Origin: Salvia splendens
Lineage: Eukaryota > Streptophyta > Magnoliopsida > Lamiales > Lamiaceae
Assembly (NCBI RefSeq): GCF_004379255.2
Contig: NC_056040.1
Location: forward strand, 6,304,257-6,368,256
Length of the DNA: 64,000 nucleotides
Reading direction: 5' to 3'
Shown here: positions 9,518 to 21,369 of the stretch, one piece after another
Numbering within the stretch: the first letter of the stretch is position 1
Layout of the letters: every line of letters starts with the position of its first letter
Notes under the pieces: model-generated
The model's database searches: none
Seen by the model: only the letters and a program-made list of their open reading frames with translations
What the model was told of the DNA's origin: nothing
Program-made: the position numbers and the translations under genes

Positions 9518-12500
9518 TCACGGCATCTGAAAACTCCCCGCCGGCGGATACACATAAACCGTGAGCAACGAAATCACAATGCAAACCAGCCCCGACCACA
9601 GATACACAATCGTCGGTATCTTCCCCTTCTTCCCCATCATCCCCTTCGCAAACGGATACAAATGCGACAGCACCCAAAAGCTGAAAAACACTCCCCCCAC
9701 CAGCCTGCTCCACTGCGGGAACGGACTATACACCGTCCTCGACACCGCCACCGCCACCGCTATCGCATTGAACATAATAATCGTCATCGGCGGTACCATC
9801 AGCGTCGTCCACCGGAACTCATACAGCTCCGCAAACTCCTCCTCCCCGTCCTCCCCCACCCCCGACTTCGACGTCAGGGTGAACGAGATCTCGATCCCCG
9901 CGATCACCTTCAGCAGACCCTGCACCACCGCCGCCGGATGCGCGCTCGTCCCTCCGATCAGCCAGAACTGCTCGTTCCGCCACCAATCATGCAGCGTTAT
10001 CCCTGACCATCGGATTTCTAATAAAGCAAGTAAACACAATGTCACCGTGATCGTCAATAGCATTGCTAGAAACGTCACATCGAGCGTCGCAACGATGAAT
10101 TCGCCGGAGAAGAGCGAGAGCGCCGGAAGGAGGCAGTAGACTACGAGGAAAATTGATGTGAAAGGATATATTCCGACGTTGAAGTACGCGATCCGCTGGA
10201 GGAATTTCATCCGTGGAGACGCGAAAATCGCGTTGTTTCGCGAGAAGAAGATCTCGACGGAGCCGGTGGCCCACCGGAGGACCTGGATTAGCCGGTCGGT
10301 GAGGTTGATCGGAGCAGTTCCGCGGAAGGCGTCGCGCTTGGTGACGCAGTAGACTGAGCGCCATCCTCGGTTGTGCATTCTGTATCCTGTCACGACGTCT
10401 TCTGTCACCGAACCGTAGATCCATCCTACTCTCTTCCCCCACTCTGTTTTGTCCTCGTAGAAGCACGTAATCACGCTGACAGCCTCTGCTAGTGCTGACG
10501 CGTCTAACGGCTCTCTTTGTACTGCGAGAGAGCCTGACGGGCGTCCGAGGCAGCCTTTGCCTCGGAGCTCGTGGATGAGCCTCCCGCCGAACTCGGCCAC
10601 TCCAATCGAGTCGATTAGAGTGGTTGAGTTTCCAAATTGTTTTGAAAGGGAGCTTCTTGTGGCTTCGTCGTTGTCGTTGTCGCCGTTGCTGTTTATGGGG
10701 ATGAGTATTTCATTTTCCTCATTCTCTAGCTGTTGCTTGTTTTTGGTGCGGAGGAGTTGCTTGCGGTGCTTGCGGCGGCCAAACCAGCCGAGGTGCTCGG
10801 TGGCGCGGGGCGGGCTGAAGCCGTATAAGGCTATGCGTCGGAAGATGCAGCCTGTGCCGACGTACATGGGGCCCTGGAGGCCGTCGAGGGCGCGCATGCT
10901 GACGTCGAAGAAGACTGTGTTGTGGTTGGCGTAGCGGTCGTTGGGGTCGATGCCTTCGAATCTTTGGGGGAACTGGACATAGCATATCTTGTCGCCGCCC
11001 CGATCGAGCATGAAGCACATGCCTTCGCGGATGGCGGTCGAGTTGTAGACGTAGTGGTCGCAGTCAAGGTTGAGGATGAAGGCGCCATTCGACATGATCG
11101 CGCTGGCACGGACTAATGCATTCATGGCGCCAGCTTTTTTGTTGTGGTCGAACCCCGGCCGCTTCTCGCGGGAGACATAGACTAGCATTGGAGTCCGGAT
11201 GTCCACGTCTGTCGTGTCGATGAGGTTCTCGTCATCGGCCTCTTGCCCGAATTGCTGCTCTGGGCTAGCCGGAACAAGCATAATCTATAACAACAAACAA
11301 AATCAAAATATCAGAATCAAAACACAAGCTGAACTCCAACTAGCAAGTAGGGCTACTATTGAAAAACAAGTAAAATTAAAACTAATATAACTAGTTACAC
11401 CAGAGTATTATTTGAGACAACATATGTGCATCAAAAAGAAGTTGAAACTAGCAAGTACTAGTAGTTACCTGTATGATGCCCTCATGATCACCTCTCGAGT
11501 GGCCATCCTCGGCCGAAGGCCACGCCCCGTGCCAATGGCTCCCGTCGGCCATCCAAGTAGCCTTTGGGACCTTGACAGCCTCGGGAAGACCGCCCTCCCC
11601 GAGCTCAACCTCCTTCTTCGCCCTCAACTCCGCCTGCGCGTTGTAGGCGTCCGACCTCCGCCTAATCGTCTCGGGCAACGCATTGATCCTCACTTTAAAC
11701 TCATCATACTCCCTCTTCACCCTCCTCCTATCCCTCACAAAATCCAGCCTCACCTTATTCTTCAATGGATCCCTCTTCTGCCCAAAATAAGCCTCCGGAT
11801 TCCTCGGCTCAATCTTATGCTTCCGGCAGAACGGAACCCAAATCCTCGCAAAGCTCGCCGCCTCCGCCACAGCCTCAAACGTGACCAGCGACCCGCCGTC
11901 GTCAGACAAGTAGCAAGCCACTTTCTCAACAGGGTAATCAACTGCGAGGATGGATAGGATCGTGTTGGCCGTCACGAGAGGCGGCTCTTTATCAGCGTCG
12001 GCCGTGGAGACGAACACGTCGATCCCCGGTAGATCGGAGAACTTCTTCGGGTTTCTGAGATTAGGCTCCGACGACTCGAACCGGTCTTTTAGCACGGCGA
12101 GATCGGTGACTCTTTTCACAGGGCAGAGCTTGGGGAGCTGGTCGAGCAGCCATGAGAAGGCGAACCAGATTTCGCAGATAACCGACATTAGCCATAGCCA
12201 GATTGCTTGGCTGTTGGGATGCATAATCCGCCATGTGAGGAAGCAAGCAAGGACAATCAAACGAATAGCAATCAACAATCTGCATTTTTCAAATTTCAAA
12301 TCATGATTAACAAACAATCTGCATCTTTTTTCAACATCATCAAATAAATGTGTAAAATACCTGTAAGGACTGAGAATTGCTGCAGAAATGGCAACTTTTC
12401 TAGTTAAAGGTCTGTTTCTTTTATCTGTGAAATCAGGAGGGGTTTCATATCTACCGCCATTTTCTCTTCCAAATTCATAGCCATTTGTAGGCCACAGAGC

Positions 12501-13232
12501 ATTTCCATAGCCATAAGTCCCCTTGGTTTCGAAGAGCCAACGCGTGTGATCGAAATCGTGGTTAGTGTTCTTGAAAGACTGCACAACAGAGAGGTTTTTG
12601 TCTAATCTAGCTCCTTTCCCCCACTCCGGCAGCGGATTCGCCTGATCCTCCTCTTCCTCGGCTTCGGCTTCGGCCTCCTCCTCGGATTCGCCTTTATAGA
12701 GCTCCTTGCAGCCGGGGCAATGGCCGCCACAATCCAAGTAGCAATCGCGGCAGATGGTGAATCCACAGTCGCAGTAGCTCTTGAAGCTCCCTCCCGCTGC
12801 TTTCTCATCGCAGCCGTCCATTCCGCAGACCGATTTCGACTTCGTCGCCGAAGGAATTCCGTCGGAGCTTTTCCCCATGTGCGCTTTCGTGACGGAATTG
12901 AATCCGCCGGTGAAAATCGCGTCCTTGATGATAGAATTTTTGCCGGAGCAGAGAGGGGGGCTGCCGTGGGAGTCGGTGAGGGGGCGATTCTCCGGCGTCG
13001 ACGGGATTTGAACCGTGTAGGCGACGAATTCGTCGGCTGATTCCTTCGAGAAGGCCAGGCGGCGGCCTCCGGAGCTGTAGCGGTGGTTATCGGAGAGCGG
13101 GGAGGCATTGTTGTTGTTCGAGATCGATTGGCGGCGGAGCTTGGGGCTTGTCAGTCCGGCGCTGCGAGATCCGTCGGTGGAAGTCACCGTGATCGTCACC
13201 GGAGACGACGTCGGAGAATTTGGTTTCATCAT
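9518..13232 (-). CDS. CSLD5: cellulose synthase-like protein D, CSLD5 type (GT2)
   Basis: Three exons (13232-12361, 12279-11469, 11284-9518) give 1149 residues, normal for CSLD. The N-terminus ([21 protein letters not shown]) resembles CSLD5 rather than CSLD1-4. A RING-like cysteine cluster spans residues 136-175. Two membrane segments follow (about 291-310 and 317-336), then the cytosolic catalytic domain with D417-D418-GG, DCD (635-637), TED (855-857) and QVLRW (895-899), then the C-terminal membrane segments. All catalytic motifs are intact. CSLDs make beta-1,4-linked glucan or mannan at the plasma membrane, Golgi or cell plate; CSLD5 is linked to cytokinesis and stress tolerance in Arabidopsis. 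Introns are 81 and 184 bp, both GT-AG; the first is a multiple of three without stops. The start at 13232 gives MMKPNSP; the second M is an alternative. Confidence 0.95.
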
Positions 13233-13734
13233 TTTTTAGAGAATTCAACGGATTGATGAATCGATCGAAGAAGAGAGGAATGTGGATTTGATCGCAGCTA
13301 GCTAGGTTTCGAAAATTTGAAACATTTTCTTTTTGGTTTTTGAATTTTTGGATGTGGAAATTTGTAGTTGTTTTTTTGAACATGAATTGTTATCTTCTTT
13401 ATTAATGAGAAAATTTGAATGTAACGGTCGAGTGTTTGATGAGAGTGAAATCTACTGCTATTGTTTGAGCTGAAATGGTCAGATTGGGTGAGTGGGTCCG
13501 TCCGACGTGGCAGAGCTTCTTTTTCTTTTATTTTATTGGTTTTTGGACATTGAAGTCAACAAAGAAGAGGTAGAAAAGTTGGGGGATGCAGCTTTAAATT
13601 TTCAACGATCGAATAAATAAAAAGAAAGATCTGATTTTGTAACGCTGATTTATTTAATTTTAAACTATACATGTGACATGAAGTGTATTTCATACGAAGT
13701 TTATGTATTCAAATAATTGGGTGTCATAAACTAA

Positions 13735-15256
13735 GATCATCCGCATCGGCGGGCGTCCCGGCGGACGTCGGACCGGCGTGCCGGACGCCCCCCATTAGGC
13801 GTAAGTCAGACAGACGCGGACGTCGCTTGCGGACACCGAAGTTCCGCGGCTTTCCGACGACGTCCGTCGGGACGTACGTCGTGACGTCCGCCATTGTGGT
13901 GCCACGCGGACGTCCCAATTTTTATTTAAAAAAAACTCTATATATACGGCTCGTTGAACTTCATTTTATTTGCACCACTTGTTTTAACGAGTTTCTCTCT
14001 CTCTACGTTTCTTTTATATCCAAAATGGCTAGTGGTAGTGATAGTGGTGCGGGTGGTAGTGGTGCGGGCGCTGATGACTTACGCCGGCGAATTAAAGAAG
14101 AGGTGCGGGCCGTTACGTCCAGGGAGATAAATCGCTTGATACAATGTTCGATGAGTACCTCCACATCGGTGAGACGACTGCCCGCGAATGTCTGCAATAT
14201 TTTTGTGAGGGCGTTAGGGAGATATTCGGGGATAGGTATCTTCGGAAGGCTACCCCCGAAGATTGCCAGGCTCTGATGGATATGCACGGGAGTCAGCACG
14301 GGTTTCTGGGAATGTTGGGCAGCATAGATTGTATGCATTGGGAGTGGAAGAACTGCCCCGCCGCCTGGAAAGGGTTGTACACTACCGGGTCGAACAACGA
14401 CATCAATGTCCTCCAGTCGTGGCCCCTTTTCAACGAGCAGTGTATGGGGGTTGGTCCGGCCGTCAGTTTCGTCGCCAACGGCAACCAGCACAATATGGGC
14501 TATTATTTGGCGGATGGGATATACCCTATGTGACCCGTCTTTGTGAAGTCGATCAGATGCGCAGCCGAAGAAAAGAAGATCTATTTTGCGGGTCGTCAAG
14601 AGGCAGCGCACAAGTATGTGGAGCGGGCATTTGGTGTGCTCCAGGCTCGATGAGCGGCAGTGAAGGGTCCATCACGTATGTGGTATATTAACAGCATCGC
14701 TGATGTCATGTACGCATATATTATCATGCACAACATCATTGTCGAAGATGAAGGTCCAACACTGTCTGATTGGGCCAATGATGATGTTGATGCTGTCGGT
14801 CCAAGCCACGGCGTGGCCATCGCCAATGTACGTATGTGGATACCCCATGAAGAGGCTGATCGGGTCCGTGCATTTGCTTACATGTGCCAACGAAAAGCTC
14901 ATATTCGACTCCAGAACGATATAATTGAAGAACTATGGACGCGGAGGGGTCGTCGTTGATATTTATAATGTAATTTGTTTAGTTTTTTTTGTTGAAATGT
15001 ACTTTTTTATTTTTTTTATTTAATAAAATTATCATTGCACTTTCTCGTCCGTATTCGTGTCGAAATTTTAATTTCGTAAATTGTTTAATTTGGTGAATTT
15101 GTGAATTTTTATCATTGTGGATGTCAGTCGGGATGTCCGCCATTGTGCAGTGAGATGTCCTTATGTCGTGGCAATGCATTGGGAGGTCCTTATGGCGTGG
15201 CAGAATGTATTTTTGGGAAGTTCGTCGGAATGTCCGTCGGGACATCCGTGATGATC
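13735..15256 (+). mobile_element. PIF/Harbinger element with a broken transposase
   Basis: The terminal repeats start GATCATCCG at the left and end with the inverse of GATCATCACGGATG at the right. TAA flanks the element on both sides (13732-13734 and 15257-15259). Subterminal GC-rich repeats of GGACGTCC-type words occur at both ends. The interior carries a decayed transposase (14025-14959) and no ORF1. The length of 1522 bp is about half or less of a typical autonomous element. Confidence 0.9.
14025..14959 (+). pseudogene. Harbinger transposase (DDE) pseudogene
   Basis: The frame begins MASGSDSGAGGSGAGADD and shifts at about 14140 into a second frame. That frame carries FDEYLHIGETTARECLQYF, the first catalytic aspartate region (LGSIDCMHWEW), NDINVLQSWPLF with the second aspartate, and FVANGNQHNMGYYLADGIYP, all hallmarks of PIF/Harbinger nucleases. 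Two in-frame TGA codons interrupt it (14531-14533 and 14651-14653), each where the family has tryptophan. The C-terminal part reads on through IIMHNIIVEDEG to the stop at 14957. The segment between the N-terminus and the DDE domain is much shorter than usual, implying an internal deletion. The protein cannot be made as is. Confidence 0.85.
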
Positions 15257-15668
15257 TAAGCTCTGTACATTATTGTGAACTAGCTAGATTGCTGTAATAA
15301 TTGATTTTCAGGTTGTGTTTGTAATGATGTATATGTATGTAGTAATATTAAGGATGCAATGATGGCATTGGCACGTATTGTATAGACTATAACATAGTCA
15401 CACGTAATAGTATTATTTTTAATACTCAAGAGTAATAATAAATAATTAATTAGCTTATCAAGATTGCCGCCTAAAATAAAATCTACTCCATGATAAGAGC
15501 TTTAGTAGTCGTACTACTACTTATAACCGAGTTTTGTTAGTAGTAATATGGATTTATGATACCAGCAGCTAGTCAGATACTAATGTTGCAGTATTTTATT
15601 ACGTGGCAGATTCAAAGCCATTGTGTGGTTGGAGAAGACAATAATTATAACATGTCTCACAATAGAGG

Positions 15669-15840
15669 TGATCATTCATTATGTTAAAAATCAAAATACA
15701 AGTAAATGAAATGACCATTCATTGTGCTAAAAACCAAAATACACATAAATGAAATGACTATGTATTGTGCTAAAACATAAAAATACAAGTATATGAAATG
15801 ATCATTCATTGTGCTAAAAATAAAAATATAATGAAATATT
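15669..15840. repeat. four tandem copies of a 43-44 bp unit
   Basis: TGATCATTCATT-type words followed by GTGCTAAAAA occur at 15669, 15712, 15755 and 15799. The units are diverged from each other. The surrounding 15260-16260 has no recognisable gene. Confidence 0.7.
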
Positions 15841-16267
15841 AGTGAGTAATTATTTTACAATGTAAAGTAAATACACATGTTAAAATTAGGTGCAATGTGC
15901 TTGGTTTGTGACCTTGGTTGAAATGTCACACGGTCACTCCCATCTTGGCAACCCTTTTATTAAATTAATACACTTATATATTATATTTTGTCGACTGTGA
16001 TGATCACCTCAAATATTAGCGATGAGATAGCCTAAAATCAAAATCTTCATTCATAAATCTATAATAACATATTGTACTACTAAATAATATAGTACTACTA
16101 AATAACAAGTAAACTACAATAGAAGGAGCGAGAATATAGTATTTCCACGAAAAATGATCCAACAGAAGATTATTAAGTTTGAATATTGCCACATTTCCAC
16201 TCGATTTGGTGGAGTAATATAAAACATCCATCCTTGCATTTTTGTGTTCATACCGTTTGAAATAAAT

Positions 16268-16563
16268 AGGGGTGCATCTAAATCCGGAAATACAGTCCAA
16301 ATCTAGAAATGCAGTCTAAATCTTGGCCCTATGATTAGATGATCTAATGGTCAATAATTAACCAAAAATACAGAAGTTCATTATTAATCAGTTTTAGGTC
16401 ATTTTATAAAGTTTGGGTTTGATGTCATATTTAGATCATTTTAGGTCTTCCTTTATTAAAATGACCTAAAAATAAACTAATAATGACCTAAAAATGCTCT
16501 ACGTATGATTTTGTTCTGTATTTCTATATTTAAATCCAGTTTTGCATAGATCAAAACCCTATA
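16268..16563. mobile_element. candidate MITE with internal inverted repeats
   Basis: The left end (AGGGGTGCATCTAAATCC, then AAATACAG) and the inverted right end (AGGGTTTTGATCTATG, then AAATACAG) are loosely alike, and TAGGTCATTTTA near the centre is inverted at 16459. A block reading TTAGATGATCTAATGG resembles words found in Mutator-like MITEs. A target duplication was not found, so the limits are tentative. Confidence 0.35.
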
Positions 16564-16694
16564 CATTGGAGATTGAGAAAGTAACCTATGGTATAAATTT
16601 GAACTAAAAAAAATCTCCAAATTTGCAATGTTCAAATCCAACTTTTTTGAAATTAACATTAATCTCATCCTCTCCAAATAAAAAAAGCATAGTA

Positions 16695-16879
16695 CTCCCT
16701 CCGTTCCACTAGAATATGTACTTTCTAATTTTGGAAAGTCTTTTCTCTATAATGAGATGAGACTCATTCTTCATTAACAATATTTTAATAACTTTTTCTC
16801 TCTACCTCTCTTGTTTTACCAATTTTACATTAAAATTTGTACCGAATCAAAAGTGCATATTCTTTGAGGACGGAGGAAG
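16695..16879. mobile_element. Stowaway-type MITE
   Basis: The left end is CTCCCTCCGTTCCACTAGAA and the right end the inverse of CTTCCTCCGTCCTCAAAGAA, flanked by TA (16693-16694 and 16880-16881). Length 185 bp. No coding capacity. Confidence 0.85.
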
Positions 16880-17003
16880 TATATTATAATAGTAGTACTC
16901 CATTCAAGTTGAATTGGATAGAAATGTGAGGTGAATTTATATAAGTATAACTCCAATTTCGTTCTTCAAAATGCTTGTATTCGAATGAAAATTAAAATCT
17001 AAA

Positions 17004-17133
17004 TATCCAAATTAACTTTACCATCTTATTCTGTATTCTTTTTTTTCACTCCTAAATTCTACTACTAATATCCAAATTAACTTTACCATTTTATTTTGTA
17101 TTCTTCTTTTTCACTCCTAAATTCTACTAGTAT
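17004..17133. repeat. 65-bp tandem duplication upstream of the isoamylase-like gene
   Basis: ATCCAAATTAACTTTACCAT recurs at 17004 and 17069, and the pair is nearly identical over 65 bp. It lies about 430 bp upstream of the probable start codon of the isoamylase-like pseudogene. Confidence 0.8.
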
Positions 17134-17406
17134 TATGAAAACTTTTAGACATATAATCCATTTCAAGACATATAAAACACAAATAAGAATGATCGGATCT
17201 AAAACAAAATAATTCTCCACCTTTTACTCCAAAATGCCTAAATTGAATTTTCGAAGCCCTAATTCTCCATTACGTTTTCACAGTCAAAGAGTAGTAGAAA
17301 AAGAAGCCTCTCAAATCCCACCTTAATCTCATCTTATCCTCAAACCATCGCCATCTCTCATCGTTTTTCCCCGAGAAGATCGGCACGAAATACATCAGCC
17401 GCCGCC

Positions 17407-17442
17407 ATGGACGAAGTGGAGCTGAAATGGAACTCAATTTAG
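17407..17442 (+). promoter_or_regulatory. 11-codon upstream ORF in the isoamylase-like leader
   Basis: GCCGCCATGG puts an ATG in an excellent start context at 17407. The frame codes for MDEVELKWNSI and stops at 17440-17442, 124 bp before the probable main start at 17566. If both lie in one mature leader, it would intercept scanning ribosomes. Transcript evidence is needed to know whether an intron removes it. Confidence 0.45.
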
Positions 17443-17565
17443 CTGAATGGCCGTAGCGCCGCGTGTGCAGAAGTAGTAGAATGCAGTGCTAAATTAGAGA
17501 GAAAGAGCAGACATTTTGGTTAGCTCGTTAGTGTTTAAATTTATCAATTGTGTGTAAATTGGGAT

Positions 17566-20058
17566 ATGGCTATGCTGCTGCCAGTTCGTTATGTGATGCG
17601 ATCGCATGGTTTAAGCTCCGAGGCTTCTGAATCATCTAAATTGTTCTCATGCAGTTGTAAAAGAGATCAGATTTTCAATAAACTGGTTTCGAATCCTAAA
17701 ATTGAATGCGTGAAACGTATTGAAAGGATTCATTGTGATCGTTCAAAACTCAAGGCATTGGCCACTTCAGATGTTTATGTTGCAAAAGCCTCGGAAAAAT
17801 TAGCAACATATCGGTTTAGGACGGAGTTTGGTGGTCGATTGAAGGTAGTAGTGGAAAAGAAGTATAGTAACAAGTATGGAGTTCATGTTGAATTGGAGTC
17901 ACTGCAGCTTCTTGAGGGGGAGGAGGAGCTAGTCATGATTTGGGGGGCTGTTCACAGCTGATTCACAATGTTAGATGCCGTTAGATTTCCAGCAATCGAG
18001 TGTTGATGGCCAATGTGAAACTCGATTCGTGGGAGGTGCTGTTAAGTTGGATTTTGAGGCGGATTTAGCACCAGTGTATCTGTCGTTTCTACTGAAGTCC
18101 GACTCTGGTTCTGATTCAAAAGTTTCGATGATCAGAAGCCACAGGAACACAAAATTCACTGTACCGGTTGGTTTTGGTGCTGGAAATCCTTCTCCATTAG
18201 GGGTTTCCTTTCTAAGCGATGGATCAGTGAACTTTGCTTTCTTCTCGTGCAATGTGGAAAGTGTTGTTCTGTGTCTGTATTCAAACGCAACAGCTGAGAA
18301 ACCTGCTTTGGAGATTGATCTTGATCTGTATATCAACCGCTCAGGTGATATTTGGCATGCTTTGCTATATAGTTCTGCGCCCTTTGTGAGTTATGGTTAT
18401 CGCTGCAGAAATGGTGGTGATAACAAAGAGCATCATGTGTTGTTGGATCCATATGCGAAGGTTATTGAAGGGTTTGGTTTGAATCAGCCTCTAAAATGGC
18501 TTGGGAAATTGTGTGAGGAGCCTGCATTTGATTGGAGTGATGAAGTTTGTCCCAATTTACCGATGGAGAAGATGATTGTGTATAGACTGAATGTTGCACG
18601 TTTTACCAAAGACAAGTCCAGTAAGTTATCTGGTGGCATTGCTGGAAGTTTCTCTGCTATTTCTGAGAAATCGCAACATTTTGAGGATCTTGGTATCAAT
18701 GCCATCTTGTTAGAGCCAGTTTTCCCTTTTTGATGAGCAAAATGGTCCTTATTTTCCCTGTCATTTCTTTTCTACGGCAAGCTTGTACAGACCCTCTGGA
18801 GACCCGTTGAATGTTGCTAAATCGATGAAGGAGATTGTCAAGAAGCTGCACTCCAGAGGAATTGAGGTTTTGCTTGAAGTTGTCTTCACACATTCTGGTG
18901 ATGTTGGAGCCCTTCAAGAGATTGACAGTTCTACAAACGCGTTAAATTGCAACCACCCAACTGTTCAGCAATTAGTCTTAGAGAGTCTTACGTTATTGGG
19001 TGACAGAGTTTCATGTCGATGGTTTCTGTTTCATAGATGCATTTTCTCTGACTAGAGGTTCGCAGGGCGAGTTTCTCTCGCGCCCTCCCTTGGTCGAAGC
19101 GATTGCTTTCGATCCTGTACTTGCAGGAATCAAGATAGTTGCAGACTCATGGGTTCCACATGGTATGGCGACGAAGGTGGTGGGGTTCCCTCACTGGCAG
19201 AGATGGGCAGAGATGAATTCAAAGTTTAGCATCGACGTGAAGAACTTCTTGAGGGGGGGCCGTGGCCTCATCAGCGAATTTGCTACGCGTCTCTGTGGTA
19301 GTGGGGATCTGTTCTTGGCAGGACGAGGACCGGCATTCTCTTTCAATTATGTCACGAGAAACGCAGGGCTCACTCTATTGGACTTGGTCAGCTTCAGTTC
19401 TAGTACTGAACTGGAATCGGAGTTGAGCTGAACTGTGGAGAAGAAGGAGCCACGAATAAGAAGGTTGTGCTTGAGACGCGGCTTAAGCAAATCCGCAACC
19501 TCCTCTTCACACTGTTCATCTCTCTGGGCGTCCCCGTGCTCAACATGGGAGACGAGTGTGGCCAATCCACCGGAGGCAGCCCTTCTGCTGCTGACCGGGA
19601 AACCTCTGGACTGGAACGCGTTGAGGTTAAGCTTTGGCGCTCAGATCAGTCAGTTCATCTCGTTTCTGGGCTCGCTGAAGATGAGGCGAGGCGATCTTCT
19701 ACAGAGGAGGAGCTTTCTCGAGGAAAACAGTATCGAATGGCACGGAAAGCAGCAGTTACCGCCGAGATGGGATGATCCAGCCTGCAAATTTGTAGCCATG
19801 ACTCTGAAAGCTGATGCAGGATCAAGCTACGGTGACTTGTTTGTCGCCTTCAACGCGGCTGGTCAGTCGGAGAAAGTAGGTCTGCCACGCCCTGCAGATG
19901 ATGAGACGACTTGGGTGCTTCTGGTGGATACGGCGCTTCCCTTCCCGGAGTTTTTCAGCGAGGAAGGCGTTCGGCTCGAAGAAGATGAGACGCTGACATA
20001 TGAGATGAAGTCTCACAGTTGCATATTGTTTGAAGCTCGGAGGTTGAGCTTGTCTTGA
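17566..20058 (+). pseudogene. ISA2: isoamylase 2-like (debranching enzyme subunit) gene with frameshifts
   Basis: A single exon, as usual for ISA2, runs from MAMLLPVRYVMRS to the stop at 20056-20058 (about 830 codons). It covers a transit-peptide-like start, a carbohydrate-binding N-domain (SFLSDGSVNFAFFSCNVESV, GDIWHALLY, YGYRC) and the glycosyl hydrolase 13 region (EVLLEVVFTH, EFHVDGFCFIDAF, NMGDECGQSTGG). The frame breaks five times: an extra G at 17942-17947, an extra T at 18727-18731, an extra base near 18980-18990, a missing G near 19430 and an extra G near 19597. A TAG lies at 17972-17974. Between breaks the protein is well conserved. ISA2 is a non-catalytic partner of ISA1 in chloroplast starch debranching. 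Either a recent pseudogene or uncorrected sequencing errors; neighbouring genes have no such breaks. Confidence 0.85.
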
Positions 20059-20688
20059 CCCTCAGCTCTATTTATGATACACATATATATAGATATTCTA
20101 TGAGAGTGTGTATAAATAAATGTTAAATCCATATTTCTTGTAATATAAGGTTTGATCTATTTGAAGCATTCCCTTCAAATTTTGAGCTATAAACCACATT
20201 TCATGGTACTGAGTCAAATTCTAAAAATTCCATTTCTAATTGATAATGATGCTATAAACAATTTTACAATAACTCACCATGTATAATAATTTGAATTTGG
20301 TGCGCAATAACCAAAGAGTTATATCAAATGTTACGTGGATAAATGACCAAAATATAGTAATTATTTCACAATATTTTCCTCAGTGTGGAAAATGACAAAG
20401 GATTTAAACAAACTTCGTATATAAAGGAAATTATTTTTTTACTAAAGGAAATCACTTTTCATGATTTGTCATAAGATTCAATGTTATCTTCTTCACAAAT
20501 AATTCTACTTTTTCTAACAATGTTCACAATTTCTTTTATTTTCTTGAAAATACAGAAGGTAAGTTTACTTATATCCCAAAAACACTAGTATAATTGAAGA
20601 AAAGAAATCATGAAAATCCTAAAGTACATTATTCCAAAAATATCCTAAACTTTCATTGATATTACAAATAGTAAAATACAATATTGTA

Positions 20689-20940
20689 CTCCCTCTAACC
20701 CTCTTTAGCTAAGTCCTATTCCCTTTTTAGTTGTTCTCCTGTAGCTGAGTCATTTCCTATTTTAGCAAAAAGCACCAATTTTTCTTCTCTCTTATTTTAC
20801 TTTGTCTTACTTTATTCTCTATTCATCTCTCTACCTTTGTTCTTTCCTAGTTTATTCTCCCTTCGCTTACTCACTTTTAACACAATTTCTTAAACCTCAT
20901 GCCGAAAAGAAACGTCTCTACTACAAAGAGACGAATGAAG
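20689..20940. mobile_element. Stowaway-type MITE
   Basis: The left end is CTCCCTCTAACCCTCTTTAG and the right end the inverse of CTTCATTCGTCTCTTTGTAG. TA flanks both sides (20687-20688 and 20941-20942). The terminal repeats are diverged. Length 252 bp. Confidence 0.75.
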
Positions 20941-20984
20941 TACCAATTATGTGTTTAGACCGACAAAATCACTACTGTGTAATA

Positions 20985-21181
20985 CTCTCTCTGTCCTTTG
21001 CTAAGTGATGTATAGTTCTTTTTGGAATGTCTCAAACTAAATGAGTCACTTACTTTTTTGACATTTTCTCTTTTATTTTTTCTCTCTATTTTATTTTACT
21101 TCACTTAACTAATAAAATCTTATTTTCTTAAATCTCGTGCTGAAAATAAATATCCCACGCTTAGTGAGAGACGAGGAGAAA
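20985..21181. mobile_element. second Stowaway-type MITE, adjacent to the previous one
   Basis: The left end CTCTCTCTGTCCTTTGCTAA pairs with the inverse of CTCCTCGTCTCTCACTAAG at the right, with TA just outside the left end (20983-20984). It lies only about 45 bp from the MITE at 20689-20940. The right limit is approximate. Confidence 0.7.
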
Positions 21182-21369
21182 TATTTCTTTGTTTTTTAGT
21201 GAAAATTTGAACTTTATAAGCGCGAATCAGCATGCCGTCCAAAAATATATTAGCAAGAACATAATTGTTTGTTGCAATATTAGAATCTTTTATTGTTATT
21301 ATCAAAATGCCAGGTCATCTTCTTTAACACTCCATAGAAAAAAAGAGAAGAAAATAAAAAAAAGGTGAG

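Noticed and set aside
11412..11957. 181-codon plus-strand frame across CSLD exon 2
   Set aside because: Antisense shadow of the CSLD exon, rich in proline, leucine and arginine, without domain resemblance.
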